From Thunnus maccoyii (lineage: Eukaryota; Chordata; Actinopteri; Scombriformes; Scombridae): a DNA stretch of 64,000 nt. Numbering within the stretch: the stretch's first letter is position 1; every line of letters starts with the position of its first letter. Below are positions 13,301 to 22,903 of this stretch, piece after piece. The position numbers and the translations under genes were made by a program. The DNA lies in the NCBI RefSeq assembly GCF_910596095.1, contig NC_056538.1, forward strand, positions 22,802,501-22,866,500, written 5' to 3'. The notes under the pieces are model-generated. The model was not told where the DNA came from and ran no database searches. It saw nothing but the letters and a program-made list of their open reading frames with translations.

Positions 13301-16300
13301 GGGCGGAGTGGACTGTGGGAAGGGGGTAGGGGGTATGTGAGGACTTCCTGAAGGCAAGAGGGTTGCTGTTGGTGTTGGATGCCAGGAGTAAGAGGAAAAC
13401 AACATCATGTGCTGCTGTTTACTCCTCACTACAGCACTGTCATAGTCTCCTCTGACCTACTTGCCAGTGCCCAAAATAAAAGAATGGATCTGTCTCCGAA
13501 TCGCTCTCACAACAAAGGGGTTTGTTTCATCAGAGCAAGTCGAGGCTCTGGGGCACCAAGCTTTCAATTTTTGGAAAACCCAAGACTGAAGCTTATCTAC
13601 AGCACACACAGAAATCAACTGTATATGCTTCAAACCATGCTGGCTAACCATTTTGCCACCTTGCCTTCAAGGCAAAGGCCATAAGAGTGCTGGCTTTGTG
13701 TACTCACAGCAGCTGCACTGTTTCCACACATTACAGGCTGCTTCATCAAGTGAATAATATTACCTTCTGTCCGAGCCCTAATTAAACAGTGCTGTAGTCC
13801 AGTCAGATACAGCCTGGACTTTATAATGCAGCCCTCTTAAAGCAGACCTTTTAGCTTGCCTAATTGCATGTCCGTCATCACACTGCATCCTCCTGTTAAT
13901 ACCCGGTTGTAATTCATACAAGCCTTAAACTGAAATGAATGGTGCTCCATTTGGCCATTGTGCCCCCTCCAGTATTTATTTGCACCGACTGTCATGATAC
14001 ACAAAGCCCTGTGAGCCGCTGTCATTTCACTTGTAGTGAAATACAGTAAGATGGAGAAAATATTGTAAACATTCTTGGAATCGAGGCGGCTGAAACCGAG
14101 TGTGACCTCAATAAACTGGTCCATGGAATGGTGGTTAAACACGAGCAACGTATCTCTTGTTGCATTAATTATTGAGTCGGTTGTTCCTCACTCAGGTAGA
14201 TTAGCAGTCTACTGATGAGTGCCCGGGGTTGTTTAAGGTACTGTAGCGTTTGTGTGTGTGTACGTGTGTGTGTATGTGTGTGTGTGTGTGTGCTTCTAGA
14301 GCCACCACATCTACAGGGAGCTGTCTTCATGAACACATACAGTAGTAACATGAACACACAGGGTCATGTGAGGTCTAGCACATAACGCAGCCTGCATGAC
14401 TGTGTATGTTTAACTGGGTGAACTGGGCGAACTGAGCCAGCAGATGACTGTATATACACTGAGAAAGGCCTTAGGACATGGTTTATAGTTAGTGTCGTCA
14501 CATTGCATATTCTAACTGGCGGACATGATAGGACATGATGTAATATTTTAAACTGTGTTAAATTCCTTTCCTTTTTTAATAGCAGCGGGGGATTTGTTTA
14601 GCTTTGATTTGGCTGTCATTCACAATTTACTGAAACAAGCTCCGTGATAGATCAAATTCTGCTAGTATTTATTAAAATAAAGACAATTATTTGCAAAATA
14701 CTCATTAAAATGAGACGTTTTGTTTCCATATAATTTAGCAGATTTAAAAAGAAATTATTCACAAATCAATCAGTTTAATTGGTGGGCTCCAGAAACTAAA
14801 GTTAAGATGAACACAGAAGAAATTATACAGATTTGTGGTCGTCACTGAATACAATCTCTTGTTCAATTTGCAGTGGGTTTACTCCCAGATTCTCAGGGTG
14901 GGAAAACTTTTGTTTGCCGCTTGAAAAGAAACAGGCTGCGCTTATTTGTGAATGAAGGGATTAGCTTGAACACTTCACCCCAACAAGGACCATGATCCTA
15001 TCTGGTTGCCTAGACACATGGTTTTGTTTCTTAGGCAGCGTGAGAGCCTGGCTGGCTCCCACCTCAGTTGAACTGAATAAGTGGCAGATGTATGAAGGCA
15101 GACCATGTTAAATCACATGAGCATACGCATCGTCTTAGTGGAGACATGCTGAAATAGCATAACAACCGCAAACCGTCCTGAATTACTAACCTAATTGTGC
15201 ATCAGACATGCAGCTCAATAATGTAATGTACACAGTAAAATGTTTATATTTTCTGGATTATAGGAGCATTGCCTGAAAGTAAATCATTATTCTCACTGTT
15301 AAGGCTCCCTCCCACAAGACACAATGCTCAGTCAACTCTCCAGCCTTTGAGGAATACCATTGATTACATGGTATTTACCCCATTGAGGGCCAAGGGTCAG
15401 GGGGTCATCCTGTGCCTTAAATCCCAAATCCCAAGCCCATTGTCTGGTTAAGGGTGAGAAAGCAGGGGGCAATGACAGCCAACTTTAGGGCTTATTCTCT
15501 CATAAAGAAGCTCCTCTTCACTTACTTACTGCTTACTGGAAAACTCTACAACTGCAAATCCTTTTTGTTTGAAAAGTTAACAGGGCGCAGCAAGGCGAAA
15601 TGCCACCACTAACACATACAAACACTTCCCTGCCTCCGAAGGTTTTTGTTTACACTTCAAGATATTATTTGTTATTTCTATTTTCAGCGTCGGCTGCGTA
15701 GAATAAACTGAAAACAACTGTTGAGCTGCTGTCATCGTGTGTCAACCTGAGATCAAGAGTGAGATTCTTATGACAGAATATTTGTCATATTTCTTTACTC
15801 AAGTTTCAGTATTGTTGGCGACAGAAGGAGGATCAGGATATAGATCTGTGAGTGTCTGCGAGTGTCAGGGAGTAACGATTTACCTCCACAAAGACGCCAG
15901 GATGTTAAACTTTCTGAGCAGACAGAAGAAAGTGCGCAACAATCATATATTAACAATATATGATTGTTAATAAGGAGTGTTTGGAAAGAAAATAATTAGC
16001 TTTGAAGTATCTACAAGTTGGATACTGTGTTATTCAGTTAGTTGAGGGCTCTCCACTTTAAGTAACTGTGACCAGTCTGGACACTTTGGAACAGAAAGTA
16101 CTCCCCCTGCTGGCTGCAGAAAATATTGCAAGAGAAACTGGTTAAAGTGGAACAAGGCTCCATATCACAGGTCATGCAGAGACTGCATTTTCTGCTTCTT
16201 AAATGTCTTTAGCCATTTTTAGATATGTCATTACCCAGACTTCACTGCTGCACAGTGCATAGTGAGGTATGACTCAGGCAGACAGTAAAGCTGGTTAGAC

Positions 16301-19300
16301 AGTGAAAGGATTTCCTGTATGGTCAGCGGATCGGAGTGGGGAGGGTGCAGAGGCGTTGAGAATGGAAGGTCTTTTGTCTTCAACTAAAATATTGTGATCC
16401 GTGGGTGAGAAAGGTCCTTGGTCATTAGCTGACAGCATAAAGAAAGGGATTGTAGGAGTTGCATGAGGAGCCTATGACTAATGGGCTTGGTCAATGAGGG
16501 CCTGAACCTCATTGTGTGCCCTTTGTGCTAAAGTCCACAGGCCAAAGCCTCTGAACAGGTGCAGTACATTCCACTGGATCGCCTCCCTGTAGGATTGCAG
16601 ATCAGGGAATGTCTTTCATCCCATCTTCTTTCTGTTAATGATTACGAATGATCGGTTCTATTAGTGTCTTTTCGGGGGGAAATTTCAAAACTATGTTCAA
16701 AAAGGAGCGCCGTAATTTCAAAAGAAGAGGTTTTGTGTGTCTGCGTCAAACTGCACATCTGTGAAATGTTGAGTCTCAAAAAGTGTCTTTGGCTTTGTTT
16801 GAGCAAATTGTAATATGTGGATTAGAAAACAATGCATGGCAAATGTTTTTGATTTATCCCTCAAAATTTAACACTTGAAATCCTGCCTGCCTGCTACACA
16901 CTGGACCCACACCAGTTAGCCTACTACAGCAATAAGTCAACAGAGGATGCCATCTCCACGGCACTCCACTCTGCTCTGACCCCCAAGGACAGTCACAACT
17001 CTTACGTCAGAATGCTGCTCACAGACTTCAGTTCAGCATTTAACTCTGATCTCCTTCAAACTGATCTCCAAGCTTAGCCAGCTTGGTATCAGCACATCCC
17101 TCTGCAACTGGACTCTGGACTTTCTGACAAATAGACACCAGTCTGTTAAGTTAGACAACCTCTCCTTCTTTACTACCACCCTGAATATCGGCGTACCACA
17201 AGGCTGCGTGCTTAGCCCTCTTCTGTACTCCTTGTTCAACCATGACTGCTTTCCTCTCTATGGCACAAACACCAGCAAGACCAAGGAGATCATTGTGGAC
17301 TTCAGGTGGGCTGGGAGCCATGCACATACCCCCATCTACATTAACTGAGCTGTAGTGGAGTGTGTGTTAAGTTCAAGTTCCTTTGCATCCACATCTCAGA
17401 TGATCTCACCTTGTCCCTAAAGTCCTCGATCCTAGTTAAAAAGGCACAACAGTGCCTTTACTTCCTATGGAGACTTAAGAAAACTCACCTGTGTCCCAGA
17501 CTACTGGGGGACTTCTACCACTGAACCATTGAGAGCATACTCACGAACTGCATCTCAGTGTGGTGCTCCGCATCAGACAGTAAATCACTCAAGCGGGTGG
17601 TGAAAACTGCCCAACACATCACCAGCACCCAGTTACCGACCATCAAGAAGATTTATCACAAGCGCCGCCTGGGCAGGGCAAGAAACATCATCAAGGATGT
17701 CTTTCATCCTAACCATGGTCTTTTCACCCTCCTCCTATCCGGCAGGCGTTACAGGAGCCCCCACTCCTGCACCAGTAGGCTCAGAAAGAGCTTTTTTCCT
17801 GAGGCTGTTACCCTGCACTCCACACCACCACTTTAATAGCATCATTGCACTTATTACTGCACTGTTTACAGTACTTTAATGAACATGCAATTTGCGCTAT
17901 TCGTATTTTGCAGTCTGAACCCCTACACTTTAACCAACTATACATATGTTGTTTATACTCTGCATACTTAACCAAATGTACAATTGCTGTTCATGTATAC
18001 AACCTATTTTCTTACTCTGTCTGCTTTTCCTCTGTATAGACGTATTTAAAATATTTACATATATAATATTTGTATATTGTAACTTTCCACCGTTCATCAC
18101 TGTACATATTGGAAGACATAGCATCACTTATGCTGTAGCACTTACTTTCCTGCACTCATCTGTAAATAATACTGTATTTTTGCACTTCTGGTTGGACGCT
18201 AACTGCATTTCATTGGCTTTGCACCCGTACTCTGCACAATGACAATAAAGTTGAATCTAATCTAATCTAAAAATGTGAATTTACGTGATTTGTTTCTCTT
18301 TCTTTCTACTTTGAACAGGCTTGTCTGTTAACTTGATTGAACCTAAAGCAAGTGTCTGACACTCTTCCCTCTTAGTATGAGTGTGCTGTATCCCTTTCCC
18401 TGCGTTAATTCCAATTTAATTGCCAGTTGCCTCAAGGCACTTCAATAACAGTAACAAATGATTTGATTTAGTGGACCTCATCAGACTGCATTTTAAATGC
18501 GACACAGCAACCCCACTTGAATTCCAATGAAGTGCTGGCACGGTCCTCTGTTTACTAATGATCCTCCGCTGGAGATGTCTGATTGAATCTGAGTCAGGAG
18601 CAATGGGACCTGCTAGCATTGTAAATGATCTGCAACCTGAGCAGACAGAGAAATAAGGACCTCATAATCTCACATTAGAGCCTTACTCTCCAGGACATGC
18701 ACATTATGTCCAATGCGACTGATTAACCAGTCCCTCAGTCTTACCACACATATGAATTTGCATCGGTGTGAATGCCAGAATGGATTTGAGTGCTGGCGTA
18801 CACAAGTGTTGACTGTATGACAGCCAATGTATCTTCTTCACATAGCCATTTTGACTTAAACTACCCTGCCAGCGACTCCCTATCTGTATTCCTCTCCACA
18901 CTCTGTGCAACAGGAAAGCAGCCCCAAAGAGATGCCAGGTCACACACAGGATTAAACTGGATTGTGTTTTTTCCTGCAGTCCTGCCTTTAATGGCTTGAT
19001 ATCACTACTTAACATTCTGCACAGAGCGCATAGTGTAGGCATCATTTAGGGTGGAGCTACTATCAGCCGCTCTTTAAGCACAGAGACAGAGGACTTCACA
19101 GGCTGGAGCTGACTCCTGATGGGGAATGAAGAGAATAATTACACATCTAACACACCAGGAAGGAGCCATTGATTGTGTGATTGACATGCTGTGCATTGTG
19201 TGGGAAATTCTTAAAGAAAACAATGACTTTCATGGTTTAAAATAGAATGTATAAAGACTCACAGTTGAAAGTGCCTCTGGGCTTTTAGGGGAGTTAGTTT

Positions 19301-21616
19301 AGGTAGAGGCACTTGCTCTTTGAAAGAAGCTTTTCCCTCAGAGGACTCACACAAAAGTTGAAGTGACCCAGTTTCCCCACTTAAGGCCCTTTCTGTGTAT
19401 GGTACTAAAATAACTGTGCGTCTGTGTCTTGTGCGTTCTCCAGGGACTGACATGGCGGTGTTCTGTCTGCTGTGTGCAAAGCGCTTCCAGACCCAGAAGG
19501 CCCTGCAGCAGCACATGGAGGTCCATGCAGGCATGCACAGCTACATCTGTAGCCACTGTGAGCGCCCCTTCCCTAGCCACACCACACTCAAAAGACACTT
19601 GCGCTCGCATTCAGGTAATCATTTGCACCATCACCCTTGTCTATAGTGTTATCTGCTGTCATATAACATCAAAATGTATTGTCAAAAGCATGCATATGTT
19701 GAAACTGCCTTTGAAGACAAAGACAGCTGTATTTATTTCTGTATATGGGTTAAATTCCTCAGGTTATTGGCTTTAAGGTTTTAGTTGATTTGCATGCATC
19801 CTCTCCCATCCTCCTTTTTCCTTCTGTATAAAATGACTCACCTCTCTGATGACAGCACTCTACCGTTATGGCCGGTGCATAATTTGGGCAATTTCATCCT
19901 GTTTATATTTTGGGTTCTTAGACAGCCTTTGGGCTTCTGCAATTCACAGCTGTCAGTTCTAGTGTGGTTAACCCAAAATGATAGAGGAAACCCAAATAAA
20001 TATTGAAGGGAAAGCAAATGGAAATGACTTGTCTGTGTGTTCTACCGAGGGTGAGTCTTAGAGCCGCAGGAGACGGAGAGATATTTACTGAAAAGATGTC
20101 CCCCTTTCTTCTTTTACCTTAAATAACACTCCCAGCTGTCAGGACGGCTTGATGTCTAGACAGGAGAAATACATAATTGATGTGAAGAGACAGAAGTGAA
20201 GGGAGTTTTGGCCATGGCAGCGTATCTTGTTTGTATGCCATTCTGCTTGGAAGTAACATTTTGTAAATGTCATCTGCTCCACAGTGGGGTGGGGGATTGG
20301 GGAGAATCGGCCTGTAATGAGGAGAGCAATGTATCCTCTGACTTGGCTGTTGCTGTGGACACTGAGATAATGAGGCACATAGGTCATTGGAGATGAGTCA
20401 AACCCTCAGCCTAGGAGAGAAATAGATTAACTACAGTATAGAGAACAGAGCAGCACATGCCTGGAGGACTTTTATTAGCTATTAGCAGACAGCCAAGGGG
20501 AGTGTCCTCATGTCATAACATTAGCAACATCTGAAAGCACAAATATTCCCCTGCTTGATATGCATGTGCAGAAGGGGCTCTGTGACTATTTGACCTATGC
20601 AGTTACATATGCACTATATCATGTCGTGCCAAGGATAAAGTTAGCGTTAAATGCCTCTCATGAGATAATGGGCTGTGTTTGTGTTGTGGCTGCTGTTGTG
20701 ACATGACTGTGTTTTCAGGCGATCACCCGTTTGAGTGTGAATTCTGCGGGAGCTGTTTCAGAGACGACGGCACGCTAAGGGGCCATAAACGCATCCACAC
20801 AGGAGAGAAGCCTTATGAATGCAACGGCTGTGGGAAGAGGTTCAGCCTCAAACACCAGCTAGAGACACACTACCGTGTACATACAGGTGAGAGAAGTCAG
20901 AGGAATTGTCGCACTGGGTGACATGTTCCTTCATTATTATGAACATCGACACTGACTTTGTTTTGAGACGATCCCACGTACACCGTTCTGCTGCTGTAAT
21001 CGCTTGAAATGTGTATTAATCCACTGGCAGAAAACAGTCCCTGAAAAATGCACCTTTTGCTCCTGTTCATGTAACATTTGATAAAAACTACAAAGCTCAG
21101 CTGTTTAAGATATTATTGAGCCTTTATGAAAATATAACAATGGACTTTGACACACAAGGTAGAGAAGTCAGAAAATATTGACAGTTTTGGTCTTTTCATA
21201 GGACTGTAGAATTGGATTTGCAATGATTAGTCGATTAATTGATTAACAGAAAATTAATCAGCAACAATTTTGATAATTGATTAATCATTTAATATTTTCT
21301 GATTAAGCTTGTCAAATGTAAATATTTTCTGTTTTTTCATAGTAAATTGAGGTAACGTTTTTAATAAATGGCCTTGAAATCTATTTAAACCTAGACTGAA
21401 TAAATCTTAACTGAGTGTCTTTATATTGAATTATTTCATATTAACTACTAATGAACAATTCAATTAAATCCCTAAAATGTTCAACAAGTCAAAATTTCTC
21501 TCCAGCCCCATTTTACTGACCACTATCTGTCACTGTGGTCAGAGAGAAACCTCCTTCATATTTCTGGTGGATGACACCGTCTGTCAGCAAACCGATATAG
21601 GTCTCATTCTGGAGAT

Positions 21617-21663
<47 letters not shown>

Positions 21664-22006
21664 CACTCAATACCACAACAAATACAGTGGACTGAAATAC
21701 AGGTGAATCCTATTTCACCTGGCCGGCCTCTGGCTTCAGGTCTACAAGGTTAATGCTGTATCGTTGAATTTTTCAGGTGAGAAGCCATTCGAGTGTAAGC
21801 TGTGTCACCAACGGTCCAGAGACTACTCGGCTATGATCAAGCACCTGCGCACTCACAACGGAGCGTCTCCGTACCAGTGCACCATCTGCCAGGACTTCTG
21901 CCCGAGCCTGGCCGCCATGCAGAAGCACATGAAGGGCCACAAACCGGAGGAGGTGCCGGCAGACTGGAGGATAGAAAAGACTTACCTGTACGTCTGTTAC
22001 GTCTGA
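3897..22006 (+). CDS. zbtb16: ZBTB16 / PLZF, BTB and nine-zinc-finger transcription repressor
   Basis: Coding exons are 3897-5074, 7802-7899, 10208-10294, 19444-19614, 20719-20886 and 21777-22006, 1932 nt in all, giving 643 residues (human PLZF is 673). All introns are GT-AG and phase is kept at every join. Exon 1 encodes the N-terminal BTB/POZ domain (about residues 8-118, with [16 protein letters not shown] and [20 protein letters not shown]), the acidic and Ser/Pro-rich middle, and the start of finger 1. Nine C2H2 fingers follow, all with their Cys and His ligands, and the protein ends in the family-typical [18 protein letters not shown]-type motif IKSE is kept (Lys about 230). The known family role is a nuclear DNA-binding repressor that recruits corepressors through BTB and acts in germline, limb and haematopoietic development. 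The ATG at 3897 is the first good start (AAACATGG). Which teleost paralog (a or b) this is cannot be told. Confidence 0.97.
6532..6683. mobile_element. Short inverted-repeat (MITE-like) element
   Basis: The outer arms are complementary: GAGGCAGCTGG at 6543-6553 pairs with CCAGCTGCCTC at 6662-6672, and CACAAG pairs with CTTGTG further in. The core holds a perfect 9-bp stem GTCCGAACC / GGTTCGGAC at 6597-6620 with a 6-base loop. The whole unit can fold into one long imperfect hairpin. No target-site duplication is clear and no family name is offered. Confidence 0.6.
7371..7407. repeat. GT microsatellite
   Basis: A run of alternating G and T after an ATGTAT start, in zbtb16 intron 1, about 400 bases before exon 2. 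Confidence 0.9.
7802..7899 (+). other. zbtb16: zbtb16 coding exon 2 (end of finger 1, finger 2)
   Basis: A 98-nt exon between CTTTCCACAG and GTATTT. It completes finger 1 (HRRLH) and encodes finger 2 ([23 protein letters not shown]), ending one base into Gly. Confidence 0.95.
8067..8120. repeat. CTCCT/CTCT pyrimidine tract
   Basis: Tandem TCTCC units followed by TC repeats make an almost pure pyrimidine run, a mirror-repeat type able in principle to form triplex DNA. Confidence 0.75.
8364..8398. repeat. G-run tract with G-quadruplex potential
   Basis: Runs of 5, 3, 4, 7 and 8 G separated by one to five bases lie on the + strand. Confidence 0.6.
10208..10294 (+). other. zbtb16: zbtb16 coding exon 3 (finger 3)
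   Basis: An 87-nt exon between TTATCTACAG and GTATTT. It encodes [12 protein letters not shown] and the rest of finger 3, ending THTG at the splice, in the same phase as exons 2, 4 and 5. A CT/CA simple repeat starts 35 bases past the donor. Confidence 0.95.
10330..10367. repeat. CT then CA microsatellite
   Basis: A compound dinucleotide repeat directly downstream of the exon 3 donor. Confidence 0.9.
10492..10531. repeat. Perfect 18-bp inverted repeat with 4-base loop
   Basis: The left arm at 10492-10509 (TTATCAACAGGGAGGTGG) is exactly complementary to the right arm at 10514-10531, with loop GAGG. It lies about 200 bases into intron 3. Confidence 0.9.
10982..11160. repeat. Possible fragment of a dispersed teleost repeat
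   Basis: The wording 'TTATTTATATAAAGTACTTTCCAAAACA...AAAGTGCTTTACAT' resembles a segment seen repeatedly in fish interspersed repeats. The attribution is from memory only and the boundaries are vague. Confidence 0.3.
11892..12450. mobile_element. Non-autonomous inverted-repeat element, copy 1
   Basis: The left end (AAGGATAGGTTCACAAAT) mirrors the right end (ATTGTGAACC...), and the interior aligns with the element at 62392-63131. Shared blocks include 'GACAGTGTTTCCC.GTTGAGCTGC' near 12131 and 'TTTTGCACAGAA' near 12261. It has no coding capacity, so it is a non-autonomous DNA element of unnamed family. Confidence 0.6.
13282..13335. repeat. G-run tract with G-quadruplex potential
   Basis: At least six runs of four or more G lie on the + strand between AGGAGG and TATGTGAGG. 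Confidence 0.6.
14251..14292. repeat. GT microsatellite (interrupted)
   Basis: GT repeats broken by TACG and TA units. Confidence 0.85.
15938..15968. repeat. Perfect 13-bp inverted repeat with 5-base loop
   Basis: AACAATCATATAT at 15938-15950 pairs with ATATATGATTGTT at 15956-15968, with loop TAACA. Confidence 0.9.
16880..18275 (+). mobile_element. Degraded CR1/L2-clade LINE (Rex1/Maui-like), 3' part
   Basis: Translated pieces show reverse-transcriptase blocks in order: a [14 protein letters not shown]-like block near 17010-17043, [16 protein letters not shown] near 17100, and [16 protein letters not shown] near 17191-17235. The C-terminal part follows ([30 protein letters not shown]). Frameshifts and stops make it dead. 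The 3' end reads GACAATAAAGTTGAATC followed by TCTAA-type repeats, typical of this LINE group. The upstream half is missing, as in 5'-truncated copies. It lies sense to zbtb16 in intron 3. Confidence 0.8.
19444..19614 (+). other. zbtb16: zbtb16 coding exon 4 (fingers 4 and 5)
   Basis: A 171-nt exon between CGTTCTCCAG and GTAATC, phase 1 at both ends. Finger 4 is [19 protein letters not shown] and finger 5 is [19 protein letters not shown]. The linker MAVFC/MHSYIC matches the PLZF family. Confidence 0.96.
19615..20718 (+). other. zbtb16 intron 4
   Basis: No repeat or coding feature recognised. Confidence 0.7.
20719..20886 (+). other. zbtb16: zbtb16 coding exon 5 (fingers 6 and 7)
   Basis: A 168-nt exon between GTGTTTTCAG and GTGAGA. 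Finger 6 is [19 protein letters not shown] and finger 7 is [19 protein letters not shown], with the canonical HTGEKPY linker between them. Confidence 0.96.
20908..21165. repeat. Dispersed repeat, copy 1 (matches 46645-46860)
   Basis: It starts with GCACTGGGTGACATGTTC and shares ordered blocks with 46645-46860: TTCATTA, GATCCCAC, ACAC.GTTCTG, AAATGTGTATTAA and CAGCTGTTT. Homology to a second intronic locus marks it as interspersed. The family is not identified. Confidence 0.55.
21219..21345. repeat. Fragment of GGGCTGCAAC-type teleost repeat
   Basis: AT-rich GATTAATCGATTA-type text (CAATGATTAGTCGATTAATT...) matches the terminal part of the copies at 22249-22816 and 41609-41916. Confidence 0.5.
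21620..21661. repeat. CA microsatellite
   Basis: An uninterrupted CA run of about 21 units near the exon 6 acceptor. Confidence 0.95.
21777..22006 (+). other. zbtb16: zbtb16 coding exon 6 (fingers 8 and 9, stop)
   Basis: The acceptor is GAATTTTTCAG; the stop TGA is at 22004-22006. Finger 8 is [19 protein letters not shown] and finger 9 is [19 protein letters not shown], followed by the C-terminal [17 protein letters not shown] signature. Confidence 0.96.
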
Positions 22007-22160
22007 GCAGGACTTGGACCTCATGCACAGTCTCACACACACACACACACAAACAAACACACACACACACACACAGTCACTGCTGGGTGAAAACCTTTTA
22101 ACTCTGATGCTGATAGATTACGTGTATCTCTATGGGTTAAAAAAAATAAAACTGAAAAAT
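22007..22160 (+). other. zbtb16: zbtb16 proximal 3' UTR
   Basis: A CA-repeat lies at about 22031-22077 and an AATAAA hexamer at 22145-22150, a possible early polyadenylation signal. Other hexamers occur downstream (for example AATAAA near 24692), so the real 3' UTR could be longer. Confidence 0.4.
22031..22077. repeat. CA microsatellite in zbtb16 3' UTR
   Basis: A CA run interrupted by AACAAA, starting 25 bases after the stop codon. Confidence 0.9.
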
Positions 22161-22248
22161 GCATTGTGGGAAGTTGTCATTCTGGTAGATACAAGGTTTT
22201 TACCTGACAACAGAGACATGCAAGCATGATGCAAATGTGTGTACATGC

Positions 22249-22816
22249 TAGGGCTGCAACAAACAATTACTGTCATTATTGATTATTTTTACTATTGAGT
22301 AATAAATCATTTAGTCTGAAAAATGTCAGAAAGTAGTCACCTCTTTGTGACAAGATGACAGTCCAGCCCAAAGAGAAAAGCAGCAAATTAGGGCTGCAAC
22401 TAATGATTCCTTTCATTTTTGATTAATCTATCGATTATTTTCTTGATTAATCGATCAGTTGTTCGGTCTATAAAATGTTTCCCAAAGCCCTAGATGCAGT
22501 CTTCTTTTGACCAACAGTCCACAACCCAAAGCTTTTCAGTTTATTATCATAGAAAAGTAAAGAAACAAGAAAATATTCACATTTAAGAAGCGGGAACTAC
22601 TGAATATTTCACACTTTTTCCTTTAAAAAATTACTCAAAAAATTATCAAAATTTGATTCATTTTCTGTCAACCGATTAATTGTTGCAGCTCTATAGAAAA
22701 TTCTCACATTTTGAGATTCAGTAAACAATGAATATTTAGTATTATTCCCTGAAAATTTACATAAACGATCAATTAATTACCAACATTTTGTTATCTGATG
22801 ACTTGTTTCAGTCCTA
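22249..22816. mobile_element. GGGCTGCAAC-type teleost repeat (outer copy)
   Basis: It begins TAGGGCTGCAACAAACAATT and ends at CAGTCCTA, with GATTAAT-rich ends typical of a very common fish interspersed element. It is interrupted at 22389 by a complete second copy. Its sequence resumes after 22693 with AATTCTCACATTTTGAG, the text expected after AGCAGCAAAT in this family. Confidence 0.65.
22389..22693. mobile_element. GGGCTGCAAC-type repeat (inner, nested copy)
   Basis: Terminal inverted repeats TAGGGCTGCAAC (22389) and GTTGCAGCTCTA (ending 22693). The flanking 8-mers CAGCAAAT and TAGAAAAT agree at 6 of 8 positions, consistent with an aged hAT-like 8-bp target duplication. Confidence 0.7.
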
Positions 22817-22850
22817 GTGCACACAAACATACACACACAGATATTCTCCC

Positions 22851-22903
22851 TCCCTCTCTCTCTATCTCTCTCTCTCACACACACACACACACACGCACAC
22901 ACA
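22851..22903. repeat. CT then CA microsatellite
   Basis: A compound TCTC/CACA repeat. Confidence 0.85.

Larger units (their letters stand above)
10295..19443 (+). other. zbtb16 intron 3 (9.1 kb)
   Basis: The largest intron of the gene. It contains a CT/CA repeat just after the donor (10330-10367), a perfect 18-bp hairpin at 10492-10531, an inverted-repeat element at 11892-12450, a G-run tract at 13282-13335, GT repeats near 14251-14292, a 13-bp hairpin at 15938-15968 and a decayed LINE at 16880-18275. Other parts show nothing recognisable. Confidence 0.8.
20887..21776 (+). other. zbtb16 intron 5
   Basis: It contains a dispersed repeat (about 20908-21165), a fragment of the GGGCTGCAAC repeat family (about 21219-21345) and a CA microsatellite at 21620-21661, which sits about 115 bases before the exon 6 acceptor. 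Confidence 0.7.

Noticed and set aside
21620-21661. Repeat array considered as CRISPR-like
   Set aside because: Dinucleotide microsatellite with no spacers; a vertebrate context.
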